Assembly: GCA_023459275.1 (NCBI GenBank)
Contig: JAEWVC010000055.1
Location: 4,359 to 68,358, forward strand
Direction of reading: 5' to 3'
Length of the DNA: 64,000 nucleotides
Origin: Bacillota bacterium
GTDB lineage: Bacteria > Bacillota > Clostridia > Christensenellales > Aristaeellaceae
Shown here: piece by piece, positions 23,637-36,766 of the stretch
Layout: every line of letters starts with the position of its first letter
Position numbering within the stretch: position 1 is the first letter of the stretch
Program-made: the position numbers and the translations under genes
The notes under the pieces: model-generated
Seen by the model: only the letters and a program-made list of their open reading frames with translations
Databases searched by the model: none
What the model was told of the DNA's origin: nothing

Positions 23637-25412
23637 ATGCCGGAGATTCATGGCAATACCGAAGGGCTGCGCAGGTCGCTGCTTACGGAAATGGAAAAAA
23701 TGTATGCCTGGGAAATGGCCAGGGATACCTTTGTGCCCGCGGAGATGGTTCAGGTGCTGGGTGACATGTCCCTCAAGATCAACAGGGAAATCGCCGTCTA
23801 TATCACCCGCGACGGCGAGGTTGTGGATGTGATCGTGGGCGGCATCGATACCGTGCCGCTTTCGGAGTACAGGTTGCGGCGCAACGCAAGGCGGCTGTCC
23901 ATGGTGCGCTGTATCCATACCCATCCGGGCGGCAGCGCGGAGCTGTCGGACGTGGACATCAGCGCCCTGCGGACCATGCGCTTTGACGCCATGGCCGCCG
24001 TGGGGCTTATGCCGGGCCGGACGCCGGAGATCGCCGCGGGCTTCCTGGGCGCCACGGAAGGCGGCCAAAACGCGCTGCGGCTGTTTGGCCCCATGCCGTA
24101 TACCAAGATTCCCCAGGAGGCCTGGATGGGGGAAATCGCCGTCTCCGAGGAACTTACCGCGGGGGACCGGGACCAGGAGGCCGCAAGCGGGCCGGAACGG
24201 GTGATCCTCATCGGCACGGAAAGTTTGGAATCCCTGGAGGAGCTTGCGCGCCTGGCGGAAACAGCGGGAGCGGCTGTGGTGGGCACTGTCCTGCAAAAGC
24301 GGGGCAAACCGGACGGCGCCACCTTTGTCGGCCGGGGCAAGGCGGAGGAGCTTGCATTGGACTGCCAAGCGCTAAACGCGGACGCGGCCATTTTTGATGA
24401 GGAGCTCACCGGCAGCCAGATGCACAATCTGGAAGAGATCCTCAACGTAAAGATCATCGACCGCACCACGCTGATCCTGGATATCTTCGCCCAGCGGGCC
24501 AGCACGAGGGAAGGCAAGCTGCAGGTGGAGCTGGCCCAGCTCAACTACCGCTCCACAAGGCTCATCGGCCAGGGGCTTGTGCTGTCCAGGCTGGCCGGAG
24601 GCATCGGCACAAGGGGCCCCGGCGAAAGCAAGCTGGAAATCAGCCGCCGCCGTATCAGGGAGCGCATGACCGATGTGAAACGGGAACTGAACGAAATGGA
24701 AAAGCAGCGGGGTCTGCGCCGGCGCCTTCGGGAGCGCAGCCAGGTGCCCGTGGTGGCGCTGGTGGGGTATACCAACACCGGAAAATCCACGCTGCTGAAC
24801 AAGTTGAGCGGCGCGGATGTGTTTGTCAAGGATCAGCTTTTCGCCACGCTGGACGCCGTCTCCCGGAATGTAAAGCTGCCAAACGGCAGCGAATTTCTGC
24901 TGGTGGACACGGTGGGCTTCATCCGCAAGCTGCCCCACGATCTGGTGGAGGCCTTCCATTCCACCCTGGAAGAGGCTGTGCTGGCGGATGTGCTTTTGAT
25001 CGTCTCCGACGCCGCTTCCCCCGACTGCATTAAGCAGCACCAGGTGGTTGCAGGCGTGCTGGAGCAGCTGGGCGCCGTGGGACAGCCGCGCGTGGATGTT
25101 CTGAACAAGTGCGACGCGGCAAAGGAGATCCCCTTTATCCCGGGGGCCGTGCAGGTATCCGCCGCGCAAGGCACAGGATTGGAAGAGCTTCTTCAAAAGC
25201 TTGCCTCCGTCCTCTCCGCGCGCAGGCAGCAGGTAACGCTGCTGATCCCCTTTTCAAAGTACGGCATGCTTCATGAGGTGCGGTCCGCGGGCCAGATTTT
25301 AAGCGAGGAACATCTGGCGGAAGGAACGCGCCTTACCGCGCTGATGGAGGAGAGCGGCAAAAACAGGCTGATGGCAAAATACGGAAGTGAAATTTTTGTC
25401 AAAATACCGTGA
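23637..25412 (+). CDS. hflX: GTPase HflX with N-terminal JAMM/MPN-like domain
   Basis: Ribosome-associated GTPase (591 aa). The HflX core begins about residue 185: RVILIGTESLE, ATFVGRGKAEELA, FDEELTGSQMHNLEE, GGIGTRGPGESKLE, then the G domain with VVALVGYTNTGKSTLLNK (G1), DTVGFIRKLPHDLVEAF (G3) and NKCD (G4). It is about 170 residues longer than E. coli HflX. The extra N-terminus contains IHTHPGGSAELSDVDISAL: His94, His96, Ser104 and Asp107 match the JAMM metal site H-x-H-P-x6-S-x-x-D with RadC-like spacing, and Glu51 may be the JAMM glutamate. Metal-dependent activity is inferred only. AGGAGG precedes ATG 23637. Confidence 0.9.
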   Translation: MPEIHGNTEGLRRSLLTEMEKMYAWEMARDTFVPAEMVQVLGDMSLKINREIAVYITRDGEVVDVIVGGIDTVPLSEYRLRRNARRLSMVRCIHTHPGGSAELSDVDISALRTMRFDAMAAVGLMPGRTPEIAAGFLGATEGGQNALRLFGPMPYTKIPQEAWMGEIAVSEELTAGDRDQEAASGPERVILIGTESLESLEELARLAETAGAAVVGTVLQKRGKPDGATFVGRGKAEELALDCQALNADAAIFDEELTGSQMHNLEEILNVKIIDRTTLILDIFAQRASTREGKLQVELAQLNYRSTRLIGQGLVLSRLAGGIGTRGPGESKLEISRRRIRERMTDVKRELNEMEKQRGLRRRLRERSQVPVVALVGYTNTGKSTLLNKLSGADVFVKDQLFATLDAVSRNVKLPNGSEFLLVDTVGFIRKLPHDLVEAFHSTLEEAVLADVLLIVSDAASPDCIKQHQVVAGVLEQLGAVGQPRVDVLNKCDAAKEIPFIPGAVQVSAAQGTGLEELLQKLASVLSARRQQVTLLIPFSKYGMLHEVRSAGQILSEEHLAEGTRLTALMEESGKNRLMAKYGSEIFVKIP

Positions 25413-25474
25413 AGGTTTTCCTTTTGCCCGCCGTTATATAAAATAGGAAAACTTTGGTGCAAGAGGTGAAGCCT

Positions 25475-26143
25475 TTGCTGATCCGGCAAATCATCCTCAC
25501 GGCCACGCTGGCCGCATCGCTGATGGAAGGGTCCATGGACGCATGCCTTCCTTCCATGGATGCGGAGGGGACCCTTTTTCTTGTCAACCGGCAGACCCGC
25601 ATCGTTTCAGAATATACACCCATGACCGTCAAGACGGAAACACCGGGCGGCCGCAGCATGCGTGCGGACGCGGCGCAGGCGCTCCAGGAAATGTTTTCCG
25701 CAGCCAGGCAGGAGGCAAAGATCAGCCTGACCACCGTATCCGGCTACAGGAGCTATAGCAAGCAAAGCGTGCTGTATTCCAACAAAATCAACTCCACCGG
25801 CAGCGTGGCAAAAGCGCAAAAGTATGTGGCGCCCCCCGGCGCCAGCGAGCATCAGCTGGGCCTGGCCATGGACCTGGGTTCCACAAAGAGCGGCGGCCAA
25901 TTGAACAGCTCCTTCGGCAAATCAAAGGGCGGGCAGTGGGTGAGACAGAACGCCCACCGGTTCGGCTTTATCGTGCGCTACCAGGAGGGGTGGGAGGATA
26001 TCACCGGCTATAATTACGAACCTTGGCACGTTAGGTATGTGGGCGTTGAACACGCAACGGCCATGTATGAGCAGAATATACCCTTTGAAATTTACATCCG
26101 GTCCTTGCAGGGGAAGGCCCTTGCGGATATACTGGAACCATAG
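25475..26143 (+). CDS. D-Ala-D-Ala carboxypeptidase, VanY/M15 type
   Basis: Zinc peptidase acting on peptidoglycan stem peptides (222 aa). The metal site SEHQLGLAMDLG supplies His and Asp, GYRSYSKQ precedes it, and EPWHVRYVG supplies the catalytic Glu-Pro-Trp-His. An N-terminal hydrophobic stretch (IRQIILTATLAASLMEG) suggests export. A TTG at 25475 is preferred, with AAGAGGTG 6 nt upstream; TTG 25454 is possible. Only 21 nt separate it from the next VanY-like gene, so the two are probably cotranscribed and arose by duplication. Confidence 0.88.
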   Translation: MLIRQIILTATLAASLMEGSMDACLPSMDAEGTLFLVNRQTRIVSEYTPMTVKTETPGGRSMRADAAQALQEMFSAARQEAKISLTTVSGYRSYSKQSVLYSNKINSTGSVAKAQKYVAPPGASEHQLGLAMDLGSTKSGGQLNSSFGKSKGGQWVRQNAHRFGFIVRYQEGWEDITGYNYEPWHVRYVGVEHATAMYEQNIPFEIYIRSLQGKALADILEP

Positions 26144-26164
26144 AGAAAAGGGGTGTGTCCTCCG

Positions 26165-26986
26165 GTGGGGAAAAAATGGCTGTTGATGGCGCTGATCTTT
26201 GGCATTCTGCTTACCGGGCCCTGTGTTTCCGTTCAGGCATCGGAATCCGGGGAAACCCCATCCTGGACATATGCCTTGTCCCCGGAGAGCCTGCTGTCGG
26301 AGTATGCGCGCCTTGTCAACCGTGACAATCTGCTTCCCTCCGATTATGCGCCAACGGATCTTGTAAGAATTTCGGCGCGCAAAAGTTCCAGTTCGGCCCT
26401 TCTCATGCGGGAGGCGGCGTCCAAGGCCCTTTCCGCCATGTTTGACGCCGCGGACGGGGACAGCATGGCGCTGTATGCCGACAGCGGCTACCGCAGCTAT
26501 CAAACGCAGAAAACCATGTACAACAACCGGCTGGAAAAGAACAACGGCGTGGATGACGGCGTGGTGGCTTATCCCGGCTCCAGCGATCATCAGACAGGCC
26601 TGGCCATGGACGTGATCAGCAAGGCCTGGATCGATAAAAAGTACACCACCGACTTTGGCAAGACGGCGGAAGCGGGGTGGATGGCCGCCCACTGCGCGGA
26701 ATACGGCTTCATCATCCGTTATCCCGAGGGCAAGGAGGATATCACCAAAATCATCTACGAGCCTTGGCACCTGCGCTACGTAGGGGTGGAAGCCGCCCAG
26801 TATATCATGCGCAACGGGCTGACGCTGGAGGAGTTTACCGCCGAATGGCAGGGCTACCAGGCGGAGTTCGAGGCCGGCGGCGGCAATGTCCAGCAGACGC
26901 TGATCCAGGGCCAGCTTCCTCCTGAGGCGATGATCCTGGACGTGGTGGGCGAAGACGGAGACCCGGAAGTATCCCTGTATCATTAA
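26165..26986 (+). CDS. D-Ala-D-Ala carboxypeptidase, VanY/M15 type, second copy
   Basis: Exported zinc D,D-carboxypeptidase (273 aa). It has a signal peptide ending near VQASE, GYRSYQTQK, the zinc motif SSDHQTGLAMDVI and the catalytic EPWHLRYVG. It is longer than its neighbour by an acidic/Q-rich C-terminal tail of about 50 residues. The start is uncertain: GTG 26165 (with AAAGGGG 12 nt upstream) or GTG 26153. It shares all active-site elements with the upstream paralogue. Confidence 0.88.
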   Translation: MGKKWLLMALIFGILLTGPCVSVQASESGETPSWTYALSPESLLSEYARLVNRDNLLPSDYAPTDLVRISARKSSSSALLMREAASKALSAMFDAADGDSMALYADSGYRSYQTQKTMYNNRLEKNNGVDDGVVAYPGSSDHQTGLAMDVISKAWIDKKYTTDFGKTAEAGWMAAHCAEYGFIIRYPEGKEDITKIIYEPWHLRYVGVEAAQYIMRNGLTLEEFTAEWQGYQAEFEAGGGNVQQTLIQGQLPPEAMILDVVGEDGDPEVSLYH

Positions 26987-27013
26987 AGGTTTACGGGCAC
27001 AGGCATATATCAA

Positions 27014-27278
27014 ACTGCGGCTGGTTCGTTTGAACCAGCCGCAGTCACACCATCAACAAAGTCAGACCAATCTTCGGGGATGCATTGAAGGGGTGAAGCC
27101 CCTTCAATTGAAATCGTGTCGCCCGGCTTTGCCGGGCGCGCGGGGCGCTTGCGAAGCAAGCATTCCTTACGCTTTTCACCGGCCGCGGCCATAGGCCGCA
27201 GGTGAAAAGTGCACGCCAGAGAAAGTGAAATTTCACTTTCTCTGGGCCACCGTCAAAATAGGTACTATTTTGACGGTG
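27014..27278. repeat. Cluster of seven consecutive perfect hairpins
   Basis: In order: 14-bp arms (27014-27027/27032-27045); 9-bp (27085-27093/27099-27107); 7-bp GCCCGGC-TTT-GCCGGGC (27121-27137); GCTTGC-GAA-GCAAGC (27147-27161); 9-bp CTTTTCACC stem (27172-27180/27201-27209) enclosing GCGGCC-ATA-GGCCGC; a loopless 30-bp palindrome (27216-27245); and 14-bp arms (27248-27261/27265-27278). Parts recur at 10885-10953 and 14082-14147. The whole stretch between the VanY gene and the convergent membrane-protein gene is non-coding. Origin unknown. Confidence 0.9.
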
Positions 27279-27281
27279 CGG

Positions 27282-27767
27282 TCATGTAAGCGCGGCAAGG
27301 AGGAACAGGGCGCACAGCAAGGCGGTGCCTCCGTACAGGTAAGGTTTGGGGCGCGAAAAGGTGAAAAGCGCCTTCACGCCGGCCGCCTGTCCCAGAAGCA
27401 AAGCGCCGCATGCCACCAGCGCGTCAAGCCAGGCGGATGACCGCCCCAGGATAAGGCTGTACAGACCGTGCGCCGCAAGCATCGTCAGGGTGCAGGCCAG
27501 TTGGGCCATGGCTGCGCTCCACAGGATGCGCGTGGCATGCCGCGCGGCCTGTGGCACGCCTGCCGCCCAGGGCCGCGGATTGCGCCGTATCAGCGCGATC
27601 CCCAGAAACCACCAGGTGGTCAGAAGTCCCGCCGCCCATCTGTTCAGCCGCCAGATGCTGGCGGGGATGCCGGCTTGTCCCAATGCGAAAGCGATGGCGG
27701 CCATGAAAACCGCAAGCGGCGCCGCGCCCAGGATATGCCAGCGTTGTGCACGTACCGTAAAGTCCAT
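27282..27767 (-). CDS. Small four-helix membrane protein, unknown
   Basis: A 161-aa protein with four hydrophobic segments of transmembrane length (about residues 12-30, 42-60, 80-105, 135-158). I do not recognise the family. ATG 27767 (MDFTVRAQRWHIL) has GGGGAGA 7 nt upstream; the longer frame upstream to 27842 lacks a ribosome site. It converges with the VanY pair across the palindrome cluster and has no operon partner. Confidence 0.65.
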   Translation of the reverse strand: MDFTVRAQRWHILGAAPLAVFMAAIAFALGQAGIPASIWRLNRWAAGLLTTWWFLGIALIRRNPRPWAAGVPQAARHATRILWSAAMAQLACTLTMLAAHGLYSLILGRSSAWLDALVACGALLLGQAAGVKALFTFSRPKPYLYGGTALLCALFLLAALT

Positions 27768-27950
27768 ATTGCATCTCCCCCTCTGGGATAAGCCTATGAG
27801 CGCAGCCCGGGGGATTATGCCTGTGACCTTTCCAGCAATCAAAAAATTTCATCATGAAAATAACCAGGGGCATGGCTGCAGCCTATGGAGGAAAAGCCAA
27901 AAACTCCCGGAGATTTTTTTCTTTGGATATTCCGTTATGCCTTTCCAGCA

Positions 27951-27995
27951 AAAACCGGCGCGCGAAGGGGGATGCTGATCGCATCCCTTCGCGCG
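27951..27995 (-). terminator. Intrinsic terminator of yhcN-like gene
   Basis: On the minus strand: a GCGCGAAGGGATGC stem (27959-27975/27981-27994) starting just after the stop codon and followed by CCGGTTTTTGC. Good Rho-independent form. Confidence 0.85.
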
Positions 27996-27998
27996 GGT

Positions 27999-28580
27999 TC
28001 AGGGCGTGGCTGTGGGCGTGCCGGTATTCGCTGTTATGGTCTTGTACAGCGCGTCCACCTGGGTTTTCACGGTGGTGAAGGCTGTCCCCGTCTTCTCCAT
28101 GGTAGCCATCAGGTCCTGGATGCTTTTCACCTGGGCCGCCTGAACGGTGACGCCTATGTTTTTGATGCCGGCATTCACGGTGCCCACTCTGTCGGTCACC
28201 ATGTCGGTGATCCGCTTGGTCAGGCCGCCCTGATACTGGGTGTCAAACGTTAGACCGATCACCGCGGTATCCCCTGCGGCCGCCACATAGGCTTTGGAGA
28301 CTTCGCTCAGCTTCTCCAGTTCCGTAGCAATGTCCTTGGACGCCTTCATCGCTTCATCCGTGGTTGTAATCGCCGCGCCCGTGGTTCCGGGCGCGGTGGT
28401 CATTGGCGTCAGGACGCCGGGGCTGGTGGTGGGCATGACGGTGGGCATCACCGTCGGGCTGGGCATCATCGTTGTGGCTGCCGGCGAGGGGGACGGCAAA
28501 GTGGCCGCATTGCTTGCACATCCTGCCAGCAGCACCAACGCAAATACGCACAGCATGGTGAGAATCCATTTTTTGTTCAA
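27999..28580 (-). CDS. YhcN/YlaJ-family sporulation lipoprotein
   Basis: Predicted lipoprotein (193 aa) of the YhcN/YlaJ family, many members of which are spore inner-membrane or germination-related. It has a signal peptide with lipobox LLAGC (Cys about residue 21), then a Ser/Pro/Thr-rich linker to about residue 65. A C-terminal YhcN-like domain follows: YVAAAGDTAVIGLTFDTQYQ, KRITDMVTDRVGTVNAGIKN and IGVTVQAAQVKSIQDL. The start is TTG 28580 with GAGGAGG 8 nt upstream. It supports the sporulating lifestyle indicated by spoIIID. Confidence 0.82.
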   Translation of the reverse strand: MNKKWILTMLCVFALVLLAGCASNAATLPSPSPAATTMMPSPTVMPTVMPTTSPGVLTPMTTAPGTTGAAITTTDEAMKASKDIATELEKLSEVSKAYVAAAGDTAVIGLTFDTQYQGGLTKRITDMVTDRVGTVNAGIKNIGVTVQAAQVKSIQDLMATMEKTGTAFTTVKTQVDALYKTITANTGTPTATP

Positions 28581-28783
28581 GGTGTTCGCCTCCTCGCGGC
28601 TATTGTGTGCAGAAGGTTCGCGTCTTATCAGCACCAAACCATGGAAAGATCAAAAACGGAAAGACAGCGCCTTTTATTCGGAAGGAATGCAAGTTTGTTT
28701 TTTTTCGGTTCCTTTTTGAGTGATTTCAATTGTTTTTTTTGTGGCTTTTGAAGGATTCATATGAAATTAATGCATATTTCTCT

Positions 28784-28811
28784 TACATTGGCTGTGGGTT
28801 TGTGGTAGAAT
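28784..28811 (+). promoter_or_regulatory. Probable gltB promoter
   Basis: TTACAT, 17-bp spacer, TAGAAT, ending about 40 bp before the preferred gltB start. The 28,581-28,851 gap otherwise shows only AT-rich sequence upstream of the divergent yhcN-like gene. Confidence 0.55.
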
Positions 28812-28851
28812 GAAGTTCAACCCTCAAAATGCAGCATGGATGGGTGAGGTT

Positions 28852-33417
<4,566 letters not shown>

Positions 33418-33443
33418 TTCTTTGCAATAGCATCTTCCGAAGA

Positions 33444-34080
33444 CCCCGAAGGGTTCCAAGGGGCGACCGGAAAGCCCCTTGGCCGTTCCCCCCGAAGGTC
33501 CAGGGCGACCGGAAAGCCCTGGTCGTGTCCGCAGACACGAAACCTTCTTTTTGCTCCTCCCAAAAGCAAAATTCTCAGTTTACAAGTAAGGTGCCCCCCC
33601 GAAGACCCAGGGCGACCGGAAAGCCCTGGTCGCTTCCTCAGAAGCGAAATCTTCCCACCGCGAACGGTAATGAGCAGGATGACAATTGAGCCAGATGGAA
33701 GGAAAGCCCCTCGCTTGTGCCCCCCGAAGGTCCAGGGCGACCGGAAAGCCCTGGTCGTGCCCGCAGGCACGAACCCTCCTTATAACTCCTTCCAAAAGCA
33801 AAACTCTCACCATCAAAAGTAATGTGCCCCCCGAAGGATTCCAAAGGGCAGCCGGAAAGCCCCTTGGCCGTGCCCCCCGAAGGTCCCGGGCGACCGGAAA
33901 GCCCTGGTCGTGCCCGCAGGCACGAACCCTCCTTATAACTCCTTCCAAAAGCGAAACTCTCACCATTAAAAGTAATGCTCCCCCCGAAGGGTTCCAAGGG
34001 GCGATCGGAAAGCCCCTTGGCCGTTCCCCCCGAAGGTCCAGGGCAACCGGAAAGCCCTGGTCGCTTCCTCAGAAGCGAAA
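33444..34080 (+). repeat. Tandem array of eight paired-hairpin repeats between gltB and gltD
   Basis: Two unit types in one orientation. Type A (about 45 bp; 33444, 33827, 33980) has one stem CCAAGGGGC-N-GCCCCTTGG. Type B (54 bp; 33488, 33593, 33720, 33873, 34026) has stem CCAGGGC-GACCGGAAA-GCCCTGG plus a second stem such as CGTGCC-CGCA-GGCACG. A-B pairs occur three times. The roughly 53-bp spacers (33774-33826, 33927-33979 and, less exactly, 33542-33592) are themselves repeats, giving a 153-bp period. The second stem shows compensatory changes (GTGTC/GACAC, GTGCC/GGCAC, GCTTC/GAAGC). No gene is supported inside. Confidence 0.92.
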
Positions 34081-34150
34081 CCCCTTCAGCATCATAATCT
34101 GTCAGAATTAATTATCCCCCCACCCTCTCTTTCATAATGAGGTGAATACT

Positions 34151-35635
34151 GTGGCCAAACCCACCGGTTTCCTGGAATACCCCCGCGTCAATTACCCCAA
34201 GCGCCCCCCCTCCGGCCGCCTCCACGATTGGTCGGAAATCCGCCTGCCGGAAAACCCCGAAACCATCACCCGCCAGGCGGCCCGCTGCATGAACTGCGGC
34301 ATCCCCTTCTGCCATGGCGGCATCCTTCTTGCCGGCATGGCCTCGGGCTGCCCCGTCCACAACCTCATCCCCGAATGGAACGACCTTGTCTACCGCGGCC
34401 AGTGGCGGGAGGCCTACCTTCGCCTGCAGCGCACCAACCCCTTCCCGGAGTTCACCGGCCGCGTCTGCCCCGCCCCCTGCGAGGGCTCCTGCACCGAGGG
34501 CTACAACATGGAGCCCGTCACCATCAGCGCCCTGGAATACGAGATCATCGAGCGCGCTTACAAAGAGGGCTGGGTCAAAGCCGTGCATTCCGCCCCCACC
34601 GGCAAAAAAGTTGCCGTGGTGGGCTCCGGCCCCGCCGGCCTCTCCGCCGCCTATTTCCTCAATTTCGTGGGCCACGCCGTTACCGTCTTCGAGCGCCAGG
34701 ACCGGCCCGGCGGCCTACTCACCTACGGCATTCCCAACATGAAGCTGGACAAAGATATCGTAAACCGCCGCATCAGCCTCATGAAGGAATCCGGGATCAC
34801 CTTTGTCCTGAATACCGAAGTGGGCAGGGATATCCCCGTCCAGCAGCTTGTGTCCGATTTTGACGCGGTGCTCCTTTCCGGCGGCGCCACCAAGCCCCGG
34901 GGCCTTTCCGTTCCCGGCAGCAATTTGGACGGCATCCATTTCGCCGTGGACTTCCTGACCGCCAACACCAAGCGCCTGCTGGACAATGCGGAGCCTGATG
35001 GCTTCATCAGCGCCCAAGGCAAGCATGTCATCATTCTGGGCGGCGGCGACACGGGCACCGACTGTGTGGCCACCTCCTTGCGCCAGGGCTGCGCAAGCGT
35101 TACCCAGTTCGAGATCATGCCGGAGCCCCCGGAGCTCCGGGAAGAAGGTACCAACCCCTGGCCAGAATGGCCCAAGAAACTCAAAGTGGACTACGGCCAG
35201 GAGGAAGCCATCCAGATAACCGGCCGCGATCCGCGTCACTACCTCATCAATACCAAGGAAATCCTGGGCGATGCTTCCGGCCACATCAAGGAAGTACGCA
35301 CCGTCAACATCGAATGGGTCCGCAACGCCCAGGGCCGGTTCATCCCCCGGGAAATTCCGGGCACCGAAAAAACCTGGCCCGCCGATCTCATCCTCCTGGC
35401 CATGGGCTTTCTGGGCCCGGAGGATACCCTCCCCGCCGCCCTTTCCCTGGACCGGGACGAGCGCAGCAACATCAAGGCCGACTATGGCTCCTTCCAGACC
35501 AGCGCCGACAAGGTCTTCGCCGCTGGGGATATGCGCCGCGGCCAGAGCCTCGTCGTCTGGGCCATCCAGGAGGGCAAGCTCGCCGCCCGCGAGATCGATA
35601 CCTTCCTCACCGGCAAATCCGTCATTGTGGAGTGA
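34151..35635 (+). CDS. gltD: Glutamate synthase, small subunit
   Basis: NADPH-dependent flavoprotein partner of GltB (494 aa) that delivers electrons through two [4Fe-4S] clusters. N-terminal MAKPTGFLEY is the family start. Cluster cysteines are Cys46, Cys49, Cys54 and Cys67, with a second set in GRVCPAPCEGSC. The FAD site is VAVVGSGPAGLSAAYFLN and the NADPH site is VIILGGGDTGTDCVATSL. The C-terminal VFAAGDMRRGQSLVVWAI closes the FAD domain. GTG 34151 has TGAGGTG 6 nt upstream; GTG 34142 is in frame but overlaps that site. Separated from gltB by 730 bp of repeats instead of the usual tight spacing. Confidence 0.95.
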   Translation: MAKPTGFLEYPRVNYPKRPPSGRLHDWSEIRLPENPETITRQAARCMNCGIPFCHGGILLAGMASGCPVHNLIPEWNDLVYRGQWREAYLRLQRTNPFPEFTGRVCPAPCEGSCTEGYNMEPVTISALEYEIIERAYKEGWVKAVHSAPTGKKVAVVGSGPAGLSAAYFLNFVGHAVTVFERQDRPGGLLTYGIPNMKLDKDIVNRRISLMKESGITFVLNTEVGRDIPVQQLVSDFDAVLLSGGATKPRGLSVPGSNLDGIHFAVDFLTANTKRLLDNAEPDGFISAQGKHVIILGGGDTGTDCVATSLRQGCASVTQFEIMPEPPELREEGTNPWPEWPKKLKVDYGQEEAIQITGRDPRHYLINTKEILGDASGHIKEVRTVNIEWVRNAQGRFIPREIPGTEKTWPADLILLAMGFLGPEDTLPAALSLDRDERSNIKADYGSFQTSADKVFAAGDMRRGQSLVVWAIQEGKLAAREIDTFLTGKSVIVE

Positions 35636-35775
35636 CGAGGGAGAAGGAGATAGGGATAGATTATGCGGGGCGGGTTGCTTTTGAAAAAGGAGCCCAACCC
35701 GCACCTCTCCAGGAAAACTTAACCTTATATCTCTGCCAAACATCCTGACAAACTCAACGATAACAAGATGATATA

Positions 35776-36621
35776 CTATTCTATACCTCCCCATATATAA
35801 TTTACTTGCAATTCAGATAAACCAAATTTTGCAGCTGCATCTGCCATAATCACATCACTATATTTATCCCCTGTGTATTTACCATCACGTGCGTCATAAT
35901 GGTTAAATTGGTCTTGGATATAATTTTTGATTTCTTCTTTTTCTATCTTATTCAACTCAAGATAATTTTTCTCTTGTTCGGATGCAATTTTATATTGATC
36001 AGACCATGAAGCACCCAAAAGACTGGTTATAAATGGTATTATTTCACCACTCAATTCTCCGGTATATGATGGATCAACTTTTCTTGCATATTCATAAGCA
36101 GTCTGAAGCCACCAATCATCATACCCAAGTTTTTCGTAATATTCATAAGATTCAAGTGAAACCGTATAAAAATACAAATTAGAAATTACATTATCTGTGG
36201 GATACTTTCTATAAATACGCTCTATGAATTTTGCCGTACCAGTTACACCCCAAGAATTTGTGTACTTGTTAATAACCGATTCCCTTGCAGTCATAACCGA
36301 TTTCCCTGCAATCAATACTTCTATTTGAAATAAATAGTCGCTTGAATCCATATAGCTATTCAGCGATTGGAAAATATCAGCCGAGATCTCATAATTGCCC
36401 GAGTTAAACTCATTGATTGCTTTCAAATATCTTGATCTATTTATCATTTCCGTAGAATTTAAGTAGTCTCCCAGATTAGTAAAATCTATTATTGCAGAAT
36501 CATAGTCTCCAGCATCAAAATTATTCATTGCCGCATTGTATTGTTCTTGTCGATTACTGCATCCGCTTATAGTAGTAATGATCAAGAAAAATATTGCACA
36601 AAGCATAAACCGATGTTTCAT
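35776..36621 (-). CDS. Lipoprotein with TPR-like repeats, unknown
   Basis: A 281-aa predicted lipoprotein. Signal peptide MKHRFMLCAIFFLIITTISGC with the lipobox cysteine at about residue 21. Residues 27-90 contain repeated helical-pair segments (YNAAMNNFDAGDYDSAIIDF, then YLKAINEFNSGNYEISADIF) that look like TPR/Sel1-type modules. The rest is not recognised. The ATG has AAAGGGG 8 nt upstream. Codon use is AT-rich, unlike gltB-gltD beside it, suggesting horizontal acquisition. It is downstream of the phosphatase gene on the same strand. Confidence 0.65.
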   Translation of the reverse strand: MKHRFMLCAIFFLIITTISGCSNRQEQYNAAMNNFDAGDYDSAIIDFTNLGDYLNSTEMINRSRYLKAINEFNSGNYEISADIFQSLNSYMDSSDYLFQIEVLIAGKSVMTARESVINKYTNSWGVTGTAKFIERIYRKYPTDNVISNLYFYTVSLESYEYYEKLGYDDWWLQTAYEYARKVDPSYTGELSGEIIPFITSLLGASWSDQYKIASEQEKNYLELNKIEKEEIKNYIQDQFNHYDARDGKYTGDKYSDVIMADAAAKFGLSELQVNYIWGGIE

Positions 36622-36766
36622 AATGGAGGCCCCTTTCAAAAAATATTGTGTTCTTAAATGCTTTGCAATCTTTCCCCAATCGGCAATTCTGTGTAAACTC
36701 AATAGTCGAAAATATGAGATGTCTGACACTTCTCTAACCGACTATAAATACAAAACCTTTGGTTCA

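Noticed and set aside
33580..33997. Minus-strand frames through the gltB-gltD repeat array (HDQGFPVALDLRG-type repeats)
   Set aside because: They arise because the repeat period is a multiple of three; the same peptide appears wherever the repeat occurs and no ribosome site or domain supports translation.
33444..34080. CRISPR array
   Set aside because: Units are internally palindromic with two hairpins, of two kinds, and the spacers are themselves repeated rather than unique; no cas gene nearby.
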